64,000 bases of DNA from Akkermansiaceae bacterium (GCA_025457665.1 JALOTY010000001.1:124001-188000), one strand, 5' to 3'. Positions 13,533 to 23,215 are shown, counted from the stretch's first letter. The notes: generated from the letters alone by a model not told the origin. Numbers and translations are program-made.

Positions 13533-14225
13533 GTGAGGTGGAGTGTGATTGTTGCGGCTTTCAATGAAGAGGATGCCATCGGAGGCACTCTCGCGGATCT
13601 CCATGCCCATGTTCCGGGAGATGCCGAAATCCTCGTGGTGGATGGCGGCACGGACCGAACGGGTCAGGTGGTGGCCGAGTGGCGCGACCGTTTGCCCGGG
13701 TTGCGCTACATCAGGCATCTGGATGATCGCGGGAAAGGGCATGCGATCCGCACCGGCATCCGTGAAGCGACGGGTGCGCTGCATGCGCAATTTGATGCCG
13801 ACGGGCAGTTTTTCGCCAAGGATCTGGTGGCATTGATGGCGCCTTTGGAGAGAGGGGAAATGGATGTGGTGCTGGGATCGAGGTTCATGGAAGAGAGCGG
13901 CAGGGACGCGGCCGCATCATGGTCGAGGAGCCTGGGGAATCACGTGGTGAGTGGTTGGGCAAGCCTGCTGTTTGGCCAGCGGATGACCGATGTGTTGGCG
14001 GGGATCAAGGCTTGGACGAGCGAGGCAGCGGGGAGGATCAAGCTGACGAGCGATCGGTATGAATACGAGGTGGAGATTCCCTGCAGGGCGATTCTGGCGG
14101 GATTGCGTGTGGGTGAGGTGGCGGTGGACACGAGGGCGAGGGAGGAAGGTGAGTCCAAAGTGCCGGTTTTTCGAACCGGGTTGAGGGTGCTAACCGCAAC
14201 CACGAGATTCCGATGCGGCGGGTAG
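13533..14225 (+). CDS. Family 2 glycosyltransferase (dolichyl-phosphate mannose synthase-like)
   Basis: A GTG start at 13533 gives 230 residues beginning VRWSVIVAAFNEEDAIGGTL; longer starts (ATG 13455) would overlap the divergent gene. GT2 motifs: 'VVDGGTDRTG' (first acidic motif), 'HAQFDADGQF' (DxD), 'GSRFMEESG' and 'KAWTSEAA'. There is no C-terminal membrane anchor. Such enzymes transfer a sugar from a nucleotide donor to polyprenyl phosphate or glycan. The end overlaps the next gene by 13 nt, so the two are coupled; the neighbour could use a polyprenyl-phosphate sugar made here. Confidence 0.85.
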   Translation: MRWSVIVAAFNEEDAIGGTLADLHAHVPGDAEILVVDGGTDRTGQVVAEWRDRLPGLRYIRHLDDRGKGHAIRTGIREATGALHAQFDADGQFFAKDLVALMAPLERGEMDVVLGSRFMEESGRDAAASWSRSLGNHVVSGWASLLFGQRMTDVLAGIKAWTSEAAGRIKLTSDRYEYEVEIPCRAILAGLRVGEVAVDTRAREEGESKVPVFRTGLRVLTATTRFRCGG

Positions 14226-15979
14226 CTTCCACAGCATGCTTTTGGCTGCCGGCATGGTTGGCTTTGTTTGTCTATGCGCCGGTGGTCGGCTTTGGATTTG
14301 TGAACTACGATGACAATCGTTACTTCACCGGCAATCCGCATGTGCTGGGTGGGCTGACTTGGGAAAATGCGCGCTGGGCATTTGAGATCCACGGTCCGAG
14401 CATGTGGATCCCGCTGACTTGGCTTTCCCATCAGGCGATGGTTTCCCTCTTCGGGCCGGAGCCGTCCTGGCACCATGGGCTGAATCTTGCCATCCATGCG
14501 GCAAATGCGTTTCTCCTCGCGCTGTGGCTTGGTCGGGCGACGGGGAGGAAGCTGTTAGGAATGGTGGTGGCCATGTTTTTTGCAATTCATCCGATCCATG
14601 TCGAATCGGTCGCATGGGTGACGGAGAGAAAGGATGTGCTATCGCTTTTCTTCTGTCTGCTGGCCTTGATTTTCCATGAGCGCCGCAGCCGGGGGGGCGG
14701 CCCGTGGAGTTACGGGGGAATGTTCTGCTGCCACGCGCTGGCAGTGATGGCCAAGCCTCTCGCCGTGACTCTGCCGTGTGTGATGCTGCTGATCGAGATC
14801 TGGCCCTTGGGTCGGGGAATCCAAAAGCGAAGTCTGTGGGAAAAGCTGCCGCTGCTGGGGATGTCCGCGCTGGCGAGTGGGATGACCGTGCTTTGCCAGA
14901 ACTCGATTGGTGCGATCGGCAGCACGCAGGACTACCCGCTGGCCGGCAGGGCTGCCAATGCGGTGGTGGCGCACGCGGCCTATCTTCGCAAGTTGGTGCT
15001 GCCGGAGGATCTGGCAGTTTTCTATCCCTACCCGGAATCGATCCCGGTTGCGACCTGGGTGGGTGCGTTGCTGATCCTGAGTGGAATCTCCTTCATCACA
15101 TGGCGTTTGCGAAAAGAAGTGCCTGCATTGCTGGTGGGATGGTTGTGGTTTTTGGGCACCATGGTCCCCATGTCGGGATGGGTGCAGGCGGGAGCGGCCT
15201 CCATGGCGGATCGTTACGCCTATCTGCCTTTCATCGGTTTGTATCTGGGGCTGGTCTGGGGTGTGGCCGAATGCTGTCGCCGGGTTCCCGGGGCGCAGGC
15301 TGGGGTCTTGGGAGGGATGGGTGCGGCCATGGTGCTTCTGATATCCGCCGCACGACAGCAGGTGGAGGTGTGGAAAGACTCTGAATCCCTGATGCGACAC
15401 GCCCTGAAAGTCGATGCTTCCAATCATGTGGCCTGGAACAACCTCGGAATCGCGTTGGAAGAAAAGGGGGCAATGGATCAAGCCCGTGAATGTTATGCAT
15501 CTGCACTGAAGTACCAGCCGGACTATGCGGAGGCGCTGTCCAATCTGGGAGTGATGGCAGCGCAGCGCGGGCAACTGGTGGAAGCATTGGATCATCTGGA
15601 TGCCGCTCTGGCCGCCGAGCCCGGCCATGCGGTGGCCTGGCATAACCTTGGCAAGGTTCGTTTGCAGGCAGGGGATCTCGATGGTGCGAGAGAGGCTTTC
15701 GAAAAATCGATGGAATTGGCGCCGGAGTTCGCCATGCCAAGATATGATTTGGCGGTCATGGAAATCGGCATGTCCCGGTGGGCTGAGGCGATTGTATTGC
15801 TTGAGCCATTGGTGGCGATGGAACCGACTTTTGGAGATGCATGGGCGAATCTGGGTTTCGCCTTGCAGCAAGCCGGGCGCATCGAGGAAGCGGAGCGATC
15901 TTATGCTGCCGGGGCACGTGCAGGGTCGGAAGTGGCCCGCAGAAATCTGGAGATCCTTCGTGCGCCAAAGGAGAGGTGA
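14213..15979 (+). CDS. Membrane protein with C-terminal TPRs (TMTC/GT-C-like)
   Basis: 588 residues. About residues 8-385 form a multi-spanning membrane domain (roughly 9-10 helices) with the loop 'FVNYDDNRYFTGNPHV', whose DD pair is like the catalytic acidic motif of GT-C glycosyltransferases and of TMTC-type O-mannosyltransferases, and 'HPIHVESVAWVTERKDVLS', a hallmark of this TPR family. Residues about 395-585 are five to six TPR units ('NHVAWNNLGIALEEKGAMDQARECY...'). It probably moves a sugar from a lipid carrier onto secreted proteins. The 13-nt overlap with the GT2 gene supports this. Both statements are inference. Confidence 0.8.
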   Translation: MRRVASTACFWLPAWLALFVYAPVVGFGFVNYDDNRYFTGNPHVLGGLTWENARWAFEIHGPSMWIPLTWLSHQAMVSLFGPEPSWHHGLNLAIHAANAFLLALWLGRATGRKLLGMVVAMFFAIHPIHVESVAWVTERKDVLSLFFCLLALIFHERRSRGGGPWSYGGMFCCHALAVMAKPLAVTLPCVMLLIEIWPLGRGIQKRSLWEKLPLLGMSALASGMTVLCQNSIGAIGSTQDYPLAGRAANAVVAHAAYLRKLVLPEDLAVFYPYPESIPVATWVGALLILSGISFITWRLRKEVPALLVGWLWFLGTMVPMSGWVQAGAASMADRYAYLPFIGLYLGLVWGVAECCRRVPGAQAGVLGGMGAAMVLLISAARQQVEVWKDSESLMRHALKVDASNHVAWNNLGIALEEKGAMDQARECYASALKYQPDYAEALSNLGVMAAQRGQLVEALDHLDAALAAEPGHAVAWHNLGKVRLQAGDLDGAREAFEKSMELAPEFAMPRYDLAVMEIGMSRWAEAIVLLEPLVAMEPTFGDAWANLGFALQQAGRIEEAERSYAAGARAGSEVARRNLEILRAPKER

Positions 15980-16035
15980 GCTTTTCCCCTTCGTGTTCGT
16001 GTGCGGGAAATCGGCCGGGGACCGCCGAGGCAAGC

Positions 16036-16833
16036 TCAGGGGTGTGAGAGTGCGGAGGGCTTGAGTTGGTGCCAGCCGCAGGGTTCGTCCTGGCCGGCAC
16101 AGCAGACGCTGAGGGTGGCGGTGGAGACCGAGGAAATGGTGGAAATGGCAAGGTCGGGCCGATTGCAATCGCGGCTGAGATGACCGAGCACGACCTGCTG
16201 CAAGCCGCTGGAATGGAGCTCGGCAACGAGGGCGGCGGTCTGGGCATTCGACAAGTGACCGTGGCGGGAGGCGATGCGTTGTTTGGTGCTCCAGGGGCGT
16301 TTCATGTCGGCTTCGAGCAGGGCATCGTCGTAGTTGGCCTCGACGAAAAGCGCGTCGATGCCGCGCAGGCGTTCGATCATCGGACGGGTGACATGTCCGG
16401 AGTCACTGAGCAGGCCGAAGCGGTGATCTCCATCGCCAAACACAAAACCCACCGGGTCCACGGCATCGTGAGGGACGGCGAAGGAATCGATTTCCAGCCC
16501 GCCGATGGTGAAGCGGGTGCCGTTTTCGAAGATTTTCCACTTCGCGCCGGCGATGCCTTCGCGGACGACGTGGGAGGTGGCGGGGTTGGCGTAAATCGGT
16601 GCGTTGAGGGATTTCATCAGGACCTTCAGCCCGCGGATGTGGTCGCCATGTTCGTGGGTGAGGAGGATGGCATCGAGACTGGCGAGTGAAATGCCCATGT
16701 GTTCGAGGCGGACCGCAATCTGTTTGGCGGAGAGACCGGCATCGACAAGGACGCGGGAGCCGCCGGCCTCGATGACCGTCGCATTCCCACCGCTGCCACT
16801 GCCCAGAACCGCAAAGCGCATGGGGCTATTCAC
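16036..16833 (-). CDS. Metallo-beta-lactamase-fold hydrolase (YycJ/WalJ-like)
   Basis: 265 residues. 'FAVLGSGSGGNATVIEAGGSRVLVDAGLS' at the N-terminus and the metal motif THEHGDH are those of the YycJ group; later 'VPHDAVDPVGFVF', 'LSDSGHV' and 'EANYDD' continue the fold, and 'GHLSRDCN' gives the last histidine. The family comprises two-metal hydrolases, with DNA exonuclease or phosphodiesterase activity suggested for relatives. The C-terminus ends in an unusual Cys/Trp-containing tail. Convergent with the TPR gene. Confidence 0.88.
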   Translation of the reverse strand: MNSPMRFAVLGSGSGGNATVIEAGGSRVLVDAGLSAKQIAVRLEHMGISLASLDAILLTHEHGDHIRGLKVLMKSLNAPIYANPATSHVVREGIAGAKWKIFENGTRFTIGGLEIDSFAVPHDAVDPVGFVFGDGDHRFGLLSDSGHVTRPMIERLRGIDALFVEANYDDALLEADMKRPWSTKQRIASRHGHLSNAQTAALVAELHSSGLQQVVLGHLSRDCNRPDLAISTISSVSTATLSVCCAGQDEPCGWHQLKPSALSHP

Positions 16834-16919
16834 GAAAAGGTCAGGGGAATGCCAAGTTCAAAGGGCAAAGGTCAAAGTTCAAACAGCCGAAGAGCGGAAG
16901 AGACCAAGAGATTTGGGGT

Positions 16920-18587
16920 TTAGGGGTTCAAGGGGTGGGGGTGCCAGGAGTCGGGGGGGCTGAGTATTTTGGAGGGGGTCCATTGGCTTGCGTTTTCGTC
17001 CTCTAGAATTCGCGACCAGGAAACGCGGTCGGCCGGGCGGGCACCGGGGCCGGAACTACGCCACTCATCGTAGCGGGCGGTGCGCGTGTTTTCGATTTTC
17101 CCCCAAGAGTCCCAGCCATCGGGGTGGATCCCGGCATCCATGTGGCAGCGGAGGAACGCGGTATGGGCGTGGGGACGCCAGGGCCGGCCGAGGAAGACGC
17201 CACGTTTCACGGCAGCGGCGGTGGTGAGGCGGCAATCGAGAAAGACGAAGCCGAATGGCTTTTCTTCGGGCGTGCTGGCGGCGGTGATGTAGCCATCTGC
17301 TTTCGAATGGATGGTGCAGTGTTCGAAGACGGCGGTGCCGGCCGAGTAGATGAAGTCGCAATGGCCCTCGATGTGGCAGTGGCGGAAGTAGTGGCGGCCC
17401 GGGGAGTTTCCGTGGGCATCCGGGCGCAGGGTGTCCTGCCAGCCGAGGAAACGGCAGTGGTGGAAGGCGCTGCGGTCGCCACGCAGGTAACAGGCCAGGG
17501 CTTGCACGCGGGCTTCGAGCGGGGTGGTGTTTTCGAAGGTGAGATCGTGGCAGGTGACATCGCTGGCATCGATGAGCACGGTGCTGCTTTCCTGGGCGGA
17601 AAGTGTGGTGCCGGGTCGATCCGGGTGGGGTGTTTTGAGGTTGAAATCGCCGGTGATGACCGTGCGCTCGGCAGCGCCGGGATCGCCGGTGAGGATGAGC
17701 TGGGAATGCTGCCGATCGATGTGAAGCGGGCCGGGATAGGTTCCAGGTCGGACGTGGACGATGCGCGGCGTGCCATGGGGCGAGGGCGGCAGGGCATCGA
17801 GGGCGGAGCGGATGTCGCGATGGGCGGCGGAGCCATCGGCGGCGACGGTGGCGTGGGCGAAATTCAGCAGGGGGGCGAGATCGGGATCGAGGCGGACGAG
17901 TTCCATCGCGGCGAGGCGGGCGACGGTATCGGCTCCGGTTTCCGAGTAGTGGGTGTCATCGGCGAGGCCTTGGGGGATGGCCGGGTGTTCACCGGGCTTG
18001 AACCAGAGGTGGAGTTTTTTGCTGCCTTCCTCGCCGAGGGCGGATTCGAGGCTGTGGGTGAGGTTTTCGAGATCGATGAGGGGGACTTTTTCATCGATGG
18101 CGAGCTGTCGGACGGCTGCGGGGTAGTCGCCGTGGGTGGGGCTGAGCCGGCCATGATTCCATTTCCTGCGGGCGACGGGCGTGGCGAGGATGGGGATGGC
18201 TCCGCGGCTGCGGGATTCGCGGATGAAGCGGGTGAGGTTGTCGCGGTAGCTGCCGTGGGGCGTGGTGTGGACGGCGGGGTTGTCGGCTTTTTCATCGTTG
18301 TGGCCGAACTGGATGATCAAGCGATCGCCGGGCTGGAGCATTTTCAGGGCGGCGTCCCAACGGCCTTCGGCGATGAAGGATTTTGTGCTGCGGCCATTGC
18401 GCGCGTGGTTGTGGGTGCGGGCGGGTTTGCGGACGAGCTGGCGGAAAAGCTGGCCCCAGCCGCGTTCTGGGTGGGCGGCATCGGGTTTGTCGGCCATGGT
18501 GGAATCCCCGATGAGATGGATGGCAGGCTCCCGGGCGTGGGCGGGCAGCAGGGCGAGGAGGAGGGAAATCAGGGTGAGGCGGATCAT
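16920..18587 (-). CDS. Secreted fusion: GDSL rhamnogalacturonan acetylesterase (CE12) + pectinesterase (CE8)
   Basis: The ATG at 18587 gives 555 residues beginning MIRLTLISLLLALLPAHA, a clear signal peptide; the longer frame to 18695 is unlikely. The first half is an SGNH esterase: GDSTMADKP (catalytic Ser), 'QFGHNDEK', and 'DDTHYSETGAD' (Asp/His). The second half is a pectin methylesterase beta-helix: 'ALACYLRGDRSAFHHCRFLGWQDTL', 'GHCDFIYSAGTAVFEHC' and 'FLGRPWRP'. The normal VDFIFG of CE8 is CDFIYS here, keeping the catalytic Asp. One polypeptide could thus remove acetyl and methyl groups from pectin, opening it to lyases. Confidence 0.88.
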   Translation of the reverse strand: MIRLTLISLLLALLPAHAREPAIHLIGDSTMADKPDAAHPERGWGQLFRQLVRKPARTHNHARNGRSTKSFIAEGRWDAALKMLQPGDRLIIQFGHNDEKADNPAVHTTPHGSYRDNLTRFIRESRSRGAIPILATPVARRKWNHGRLSPTHGDYPAAVRQLAIDEKVPLIDLENLTHSLESALGEEGSKKLHLWFKPGEHPAIPQGLADDTHYSETGADTVARLAAMELVRLDPDLAPLLNFAHATVAADGSAAHRDIRSALDALPPSPHGTPRIVHVRPGTYPGPLHIDRQHSQLILTGDPGAAERTVITGDFNLKTPHPDRPGTTLSAQESSTVLIDASDVTCHDLTFENTTPLEARVQALACYLRGDRSAFHHCRFLGWQDTLRPDAHGNSPGRHYFRHCHIEGHCDFIYSAGTAVFEHCTIHSKADGYITAASTPEEKPFGFVFLDCRLTTAAAVKRGVFLGRPWRPHAHTAFLRCHMDAGIHPDGWDSWGKIENTRTARYDEWRSSGPGARPADRVSWSRILEDENASQWTPSKILSPPDSWHPHPLNP

Positions 18588-18733
18588 GGGTAGGCGGGAG
18601 GAAACAGGGTTTGGCGGATTTTGCCGAAGGGGGAGCGTGGGGCAAGGCTGCTTCGAAGCATCGCGGGGATGAGGTGGACAGCGCACCGATTTCACGCTGG
18701 GATCATCGAAGTTTCACCGGAGGAAATCAGGAC

Positions 18734-19684
18734 ATGCCCATGAATCACGGATTGCAATCGACCCTCATGCTCATCGTGGGCTTGGGCGTGGGGGCCATGG
18801 GCGCGGTGATGATGCGCGGCAGTCTGGCAGGTCCGGAGGGTTCGGCAGAGGAGCGGGTGCTGGTGCTGGAAAGTGAACTGAAGAAGGCCGGGAACCGGAT
18901 CGCCGCGCTGGAGGCAGGCGGTGGCGGTGCTCACGGCGGACGGACGGCGCGGGAAGGCTTCAGTGATCTGGCGAAGCGCTTGCAGGCGGGGGAAAAGGTC
19001 ACGACGGATGATGTGCTGGCGGCCACCCAGCCGCTGATTCGGGATCTGTCGCCCATCTTCGAACGGATGCATGCCAAGCAGATCCGCGATCAGGCCGATG
19101 CCATGAGTGGCGAGTTCGCGCGCCGCTACGATCTAACAGACGAGCAGCGTGAGGGCTTGAAAAAGTGGTTTTCGCAGCAGGCGGAGGGGCAGGCGCGGGA
19201 GTGGGCGAACCTCGTGAGTCGTGAGGGCACGACGATGCAGGACCTGGCCGAAGCGGCGCGGGCTGCCCGTGTGGATGAGGGGCTGGATGGATACATGGAG
19301 GGCGTGTTGGCCGGGGAGAAGCTTGAGACCTTCCGCGCCGAGCGCTTGGCGGAGAAGGCCGGGCGGGTGCAGCAAGAGGCGGATCGGGCGGTGAGCCGGG
19401 TGGAAGACCTTGTCGCGCTCGATGACGCCCAACGCGATCAGCTCTTTGGTGCCATGGCGCGGGCATCGCAGGATTATGATCCGCGGATGAATTTCGAGGG
19501 CTCCGCTGGCGTGATCGAGGTGGGCGAACCGATGGCCCGGGATGCGGCGCTGCGTGAGGTTCTGCGCGATGACCAGTGGCAGGCGCTGGAGGATCATCGG
19601 GCGGCGATGCGTGAACAGGAAGCGGCGCGGCTGGGGGAAATGGGGCTGAGCCTGCCTGACAACTGGGACCCGATCGAATGGTAA
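18734..19684 (+). CDS. Hypothetical membrane-anchored coiled-coil protein
   Basis: 316 residues from ATG 18734, preceded by GGAGG 11-15 nt upstream; MNHG at 18740 is an alternative. One N-terminal membrane helix (LMLIVGLGVGAMGAVMM) is followed by a highly charged, helical remainder with coiled-coil character ('VLVLESELKKAGNRIAALEAG'). No catalytic motif or known family. The stop overlaps the ATG of the ABC ATPase gene, so it is the first gene of that operon and may be an accessory or sensor protein. Confidence 0.75.
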   Translation: MPMNHGLQSTLMLIVGLGVGAMGAVMMRGSLAGPEGSAEERVLVLESELKKAGNRIAALEAGGGGAHGGRTAREGFSDLAKRLQAGEKVTTDDVLAATQPLIRDLSPIFERMHAKQIRDQADAMSGEFARRYDLTDEQREGLKKWFSQQAEGQAREWANLVSREGTTMQDLAEAARAARVDEGLDGYMEGVLAGEKLETFRAERLAEKAGRVQQEADRAVSRVEDLVALDDAQRDQLFGAMARASQDYDPRMNFEGSAGVIEVGEPMARDAALREVLRDDQWQALEDHRAAMREQEAARLGEMGLSLPDNWDPIEW

Positions 19685-20652
19685 GCATGGATGCCGACAA
19701 GGGAGAGATGGCGATCCAGGTGCGCGATCTGCGTGTGGATTACGGGAATTTCATCGCCGTGGACGACCTGCGGCTGGAGGTCCCGCGGGGAGAGGTCTTT
19801 GGCTTGGTGGGACCGAACGGGGCGGGCAAGACGAGCACTTTCCGGGTGCTGGCGACCTTGATGGAGCCGACCTATGGCGAGGTCTATCTGGATGGGGTGG
19901 ATGTGTTGGAAAATGTCGAGGAGGCCCGGCGCATCGTGGGCTACATGCCGGACCTGGCACCGGTGCCGAGGGACCTGAGGGTGCGCGAATTCCTCGAATT
20001 CCATGCCGCCGCCTACGGTGTTTCTAGTAGTCGATCCGGTCGGCGCGAGCGGGTGGCGGAATGTCTGGCGGAGGTGGCCCTCGAGGATCAGGCGGAGGCG
20101 TGGTGCCATCGGCTTTCCCGCGGGCAGACGCAGCGGGTGGTGCTGGCCAAGACCCTGCTGCACCGGCCGCGGGTGATGATTCTCGATGAGCCGGCAAGCG
20201 GGCTCGATCCCTTGGCGAGGCGCGACTTGCGCAATGCGTTGCGGCGTCTGGCATCGGCGGGGACCACGGTGTTTGTGAGTTCCCACATCCTCAGCGAGCT
20301 TGCGGAAATGTGCACCTCGCTTTGTGTGATGAATCGCGGGCGTTTGCTCGCGGCGGGCACGGCGGAAGAGGTCTGGCAGGCTTTGGGAAACGGGCGGCGT
20401 GAGCTGAAGATCTCTTTCCTGAAGCGCGCCGCCGAGGCGGTGCGGTGGCTGGGTGGGAGAGCGGGCGTGGAGGATATCCGCGAGGCGGACGGGGGCGTCA
20501 CGCTGGGATTTTCCGGAACGGATGACGAGCAGGCGGACCTGATGGAAGGCCTGATACGGGAGGGATTCCGGATGCGGGCTTTCGAGGAAAAGCGCTCGTC
20601 GTTTGAGGAAATTCTTGTGGGTGTGGCGGAATCGAATCGGAGGGACGGATGA
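19678..20652 (+). CDS. ABC transporter ATP-binding protein
   Basis: 324 residues. Walker A GPNGAGKTS, signature LSRGQTQ (normally LSGGQ), Walker B VMILDEP followed by SGLDP, and the H-loop 'SSHILSEL'. This is the CcmA/NatA-type exporter subfamily that pairs with ABC-2 permeases. The C-terminal ~90 residues form a variable regulatory domain. A second start at 19687 is possible. The start overlaps the preceding gene and the stop overlaps the start of the permease gene by four bases. Confidence 0.92.
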   Translation: MVSMDADKGEMAIQVRDLRVDYGNFIAVDDLRLEVPRGEVFGLVGPNGAGKTSTFRVLATLMEPTYGEVYLDGVDVLENVEEARRIVGYMPDLAPVPRDLRVREFLEFHAAAYGVSSSRSGRRERVAECLAEVALEDQAEAWCHRLSRGQTQRVVLAKTLLHRPRVMILDEPASGLDPLARRDLRNALRRLASAGTTVFVSSHILSELAEMCTSLCVMNRGRLLAAGTAEEVWQALGNGRRELKISFLKRAAEAVRWLGGRAGVEDIREADGGVTLGFSGTDDEQADLMEGLIREGFRMRAFEEKRSSFEEILVGVAESNRRDG

Positions 20653-22307
20653 AGCAGGAAATGGAAAAAGCCCGGAAACATTCCTGGTGGGCGGTGCTCA
20701 GCAATCCGATTTTCCGGCGTTATGCGCGATCCCGTTTGCGGCCACGCGGGCTGGGCGTGGCGCTGTTGCTGAGCGGCTTGGTGGCGGGGTTCATTTTCGC
20801 GCTGGCGAGATCGGTGGCGATGAACCGGATCGGCATGGAAATCAGCGACGCCGAACGCGCGCCCCTGGTCGGACTGGTGGTGCTGCAAGGGGTGATTCTT
20901 TTCGTGCTCGGCACGGCGCAGGTGGCCGGCGGGATGACGGCGGAACGGGACGAAGGGGTCATCGATTACCAACGTCTGCTGCCGATGTCGCCGCTGGCGA
21001 AAGTGCTCGGATTTCTTTTCGGCCTGCCGGTGCGGGAGTGGGCGATGTTTGGCGTGACTTTGCCCTTCAGCGTCTGGGGGCTTTGGCGAGGTGAGGTGGA
21101 AACGGCGGTGTGGGTGAAACTTTACGGCGTCATGCTGAGCACGGCCTTGCTCTATCATCTCACGGGATTGGTGACGGGAACGGTGGTGAAGAACCGGCGC
21201 TGGGCTTTCCTGGTATCGATCGGCCTGGTCTTCTGCCTCTACACGGTGATCCCGCAGTTGGCGAAATTCGGTCTCGTGGGTTTCCAGTATTTCACCATCA
21301 CGCCGGTGTTCCGGGAGGCCTTGCCGGGTCTGCTGCCGCGCGATGCCGGGGCGGCGGTGGAAACAGCGCAGCGGCTTCTGCCGACGGTGAAATTCTTCGA
21401 TCTCGATCTGCCCGAAGCCATTTTCACCGCCTTCTCGCAGGCGGGGCTGATCCTGACCTTTGTGTGGATGCTGTGCCGGCGCTGGCGACGGAGCGAATCG
21501 CATCTGTTAGATAAAGGTTGGGCGACCGGGTTTTTCGTATGGACGCAGGTATTGCTGTTAGGGAATGCCTTGCCGCAGGTGGAGCCGGGGAATCTGTTTC
21601 CTTCGCGGGGGCTCACGGGATTGGTGGGTTTTGCGCGGCCGCAGCCGCCGGATGCGAATGAGGCGGTGGCGGTGATCGGCGTTTACGGGGTGTTCACGGT
21701 GGTGATGTTGTGGGTGTTTGCGAGCATGATCACGCCGACGGCCGAGCGCCAGCGGGCGGGGTGGCGTCGTGCGCGCAAACAGGGGCGCAAGAGGCTGCCG
21801 GTGGCGGGTGATGCGGCATCGGGCTTTGGCTGGGTGGCGCTGATGGCGGTGGCGGGAGGCGTGGCATGGTGGATTTTCGCCCGTGGCGTGGTAGAATCGA
21901 AATGGTTTCCCGGGCAGGTGGTCGATGGTGGAGTGCTCGCCGGTTTCCTGCTGGTCACCGTGGCGCTTGGTCTGGGCTATCAAGCCTTGCTGGAGTGGCG
22001 CGGGGCGCGCTTTGTGGGATTGTCGATGCTGCTGATCGGCGTGGTTCCGCTGATGGCCGGGGCGGTCTTGGGGACGGTGCGCAACAGCCTGACTCCGGTG
22101 GCGGCGTGGGTGATGGGGATTTCTCCCGTGCTGATTCCGGCCTATGGGGCGGGGGCCTTGCTCGATCTATCAGAACTCCCGGCCCTGCTCGTGCGGGCGG
22201 TGCCGGCGGCCTTCAAGTTCTGGACCGCGCTGGCCTTGCTGGGCATGCTGAGGGTCGCCTGGGGCCTGTGGCGTGAGAGAAGTCGGATCGCTGCTGGGGA
22301 GAATTGA
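20649..22307 (+). CDS. ABC-type permease, partner of the upstream ATPase
   Basis: 552 residues with about 12 hydrophobic segments, first at 'GVALLLSGLVAGFIFALA'. The layout fits large ABC-2-type exporters. The ATGA overlap with the ATPase gene shows tight coupling. 'VAGGMTAERDEGVIDYQRLLPMSPLAKVLG' is the typical ABC-2 cytoplasmic loop between helices 2 and 3. The substrate is unknown. It contains two CTGTTAG heptamers, a motif over-represented in the window. Confidence 0.85.
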   Translation: MKQEMEKARKHSWWAVLSNPIFRRYARSRLRPRGLGVALLLSGLVAGFIFALARSVAMNRIGMEISDAERAPLVGLVVLQGVILFVLGTAQVAGGMTAERDEGVIDYQRLLPMSPLAKVLGFLFGLPVREWAMFGVTLPFSVWGLWRGEVETAVWVKLYGVMLSTALLYHLTGLVTGTVVKNRRWAFLVSIGLVFCLYTVIPQLAKFGLVGFQYFTITPVFREALPGLLPRDAGAAVETAQRLLPTVKFFDLDLPEAIFTAFSQAGLILTFVWMLCRRWRRSESHLLDKGWATGFFVWTQVLLLGNALPQVEPGNLFPSRGLTGLVGFARPQPPDANEAVAVIGVYGVFTVVMLWVFASMITPTAERQRAGWRRARKQGRKRLPVAGDAASGFGWVALMAVAGGVAWWIFARGVVESKWFPGQVVDGGVLAGFLLVTVALGLGYQALLEWRGARFVGLSMLLIGVVPLMAGAVLGTVRNSLTPVAAWVMGISPVLIPAYGAGALLDLSELPALLVRAVPAAFKFWTALALLGMLRVAWGLWRERSRIAAGEN

Positions 22308-22338
22308 CGGCGACCGCGGATTTTCATAAGAAGCTGCC

Positions 22339-23124
22339 ATGGATCTCAAGAAAGCGTGGATTCCCCTCTTGATGACGGGTGCTTGTGTTTGGCTGGCGCT
22401 GGCACAGGAGGAGGCTGCCGAAGACCCCTTTCAAAAGCCTTCCGATTGGGTCCCACCGAGGTTGGTGAGGGTGCAGGTAGAGTTCGTGGAAGTGCCGCAT
22501 GAGGTTCTCACGGATCTGTTGTTGGAATTCGAGCAGGAAAGCTCGGATACCACGCCGCTGCGTCGCAAGCTTCATGAGATGGCCGGGAAGGGAGAGGCGA
22601 AAGTGATCGATACTTTGATGGTGACGGCACGAAGCGGGGAGAAAGCGACGGTCGAATCGGTGGATGAGTTTATTTATCCGACGGAGTATGAGCCGTTAAG
22701 CCTTCCAACCACCGTAAATGAGCCTCGCCGTTCTGAGAATCCCGGGCAGCGTGACTTGGATATCCTCAAATCCATGGTGAATCATACAGTGCCCACATCG
22801 TTCGAAACCCGAAACCTCGGCAGCACGCTTGAAATTGCTGCTGACGTGGACCAAAGCGGAAAACTGGTGGATCTGAACTACGCGCCGGAGTTGGTCTGGC
22901 ACACGGGCGAAACCGTGTGGTGCAAGCACACCGATTCGCTGGGCAACGACACGATGGTCCAGATGCCGCGGATCTACAAGATCTCGGTGAACTCGGCGCT
23001 GACCTGCATCAGTGGACAGAACACGCTCGTCGCGGTGACCTCGCCCAAGGACGAAGAAGGCCGGGCGGATCGGAGTCGGAAGGTGCTCGTGTTTGTGAAG
23101 TGCGACGTGATGGAGGTGAAGTGA
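22339..23124 (+). CDS. Secreted protein of secretin-related type, 261 residues
   Basis: N-terminal signal peptide (MDLKKAWIPLLMTGACVWLALA). The 'VRVQVEFVEVPHEVLTDLLLE' segment and the later 'TVESVDEFIYPTEYEP' and 'FETRNLGSTLEIAADVD' blocks recall the secretin-like domain of type II/III secretion proteins found singly in Verrucomicrobiota. There is no beta-barrel. Probably periplasmic or outer-membrane associated. Function unknown. It follows the ABC genes by 31 nt and may be co-transcribed. Confidence 0.7.
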   Translation: MDLKKAWIPLLMTGACVWLALAQEEAAEDPFQKPSDWVPPRLVRVQVEFVEVPHEVLTDLLLEFEQESSDTTPLRRKLHEMAGKGEAKVIDTLMVTARSGEKATVESVDEFIYPTEYEPLSLPTTVNEPRRSENPGQRDLDILKSMVNHTVPTSFETRNLGSTLEIAADVDQSGKLVDLNYAPELVWHTGETVWCKHTDSLGNDTMVQMPRIYKISVNSALTCISGQNTLVAVTSPKDEEGRADRSRKVLVFVKCDVMEVK

Positions 23125-23215
23125 GAGGAAGGACGATGAGATTCCCGCGCAACCGCGAGGCTCTCCGCTTTCGTTGATTTCGATCCTTTCGTTGTCCCTC
23201 TTTCCCGATTCGTAA

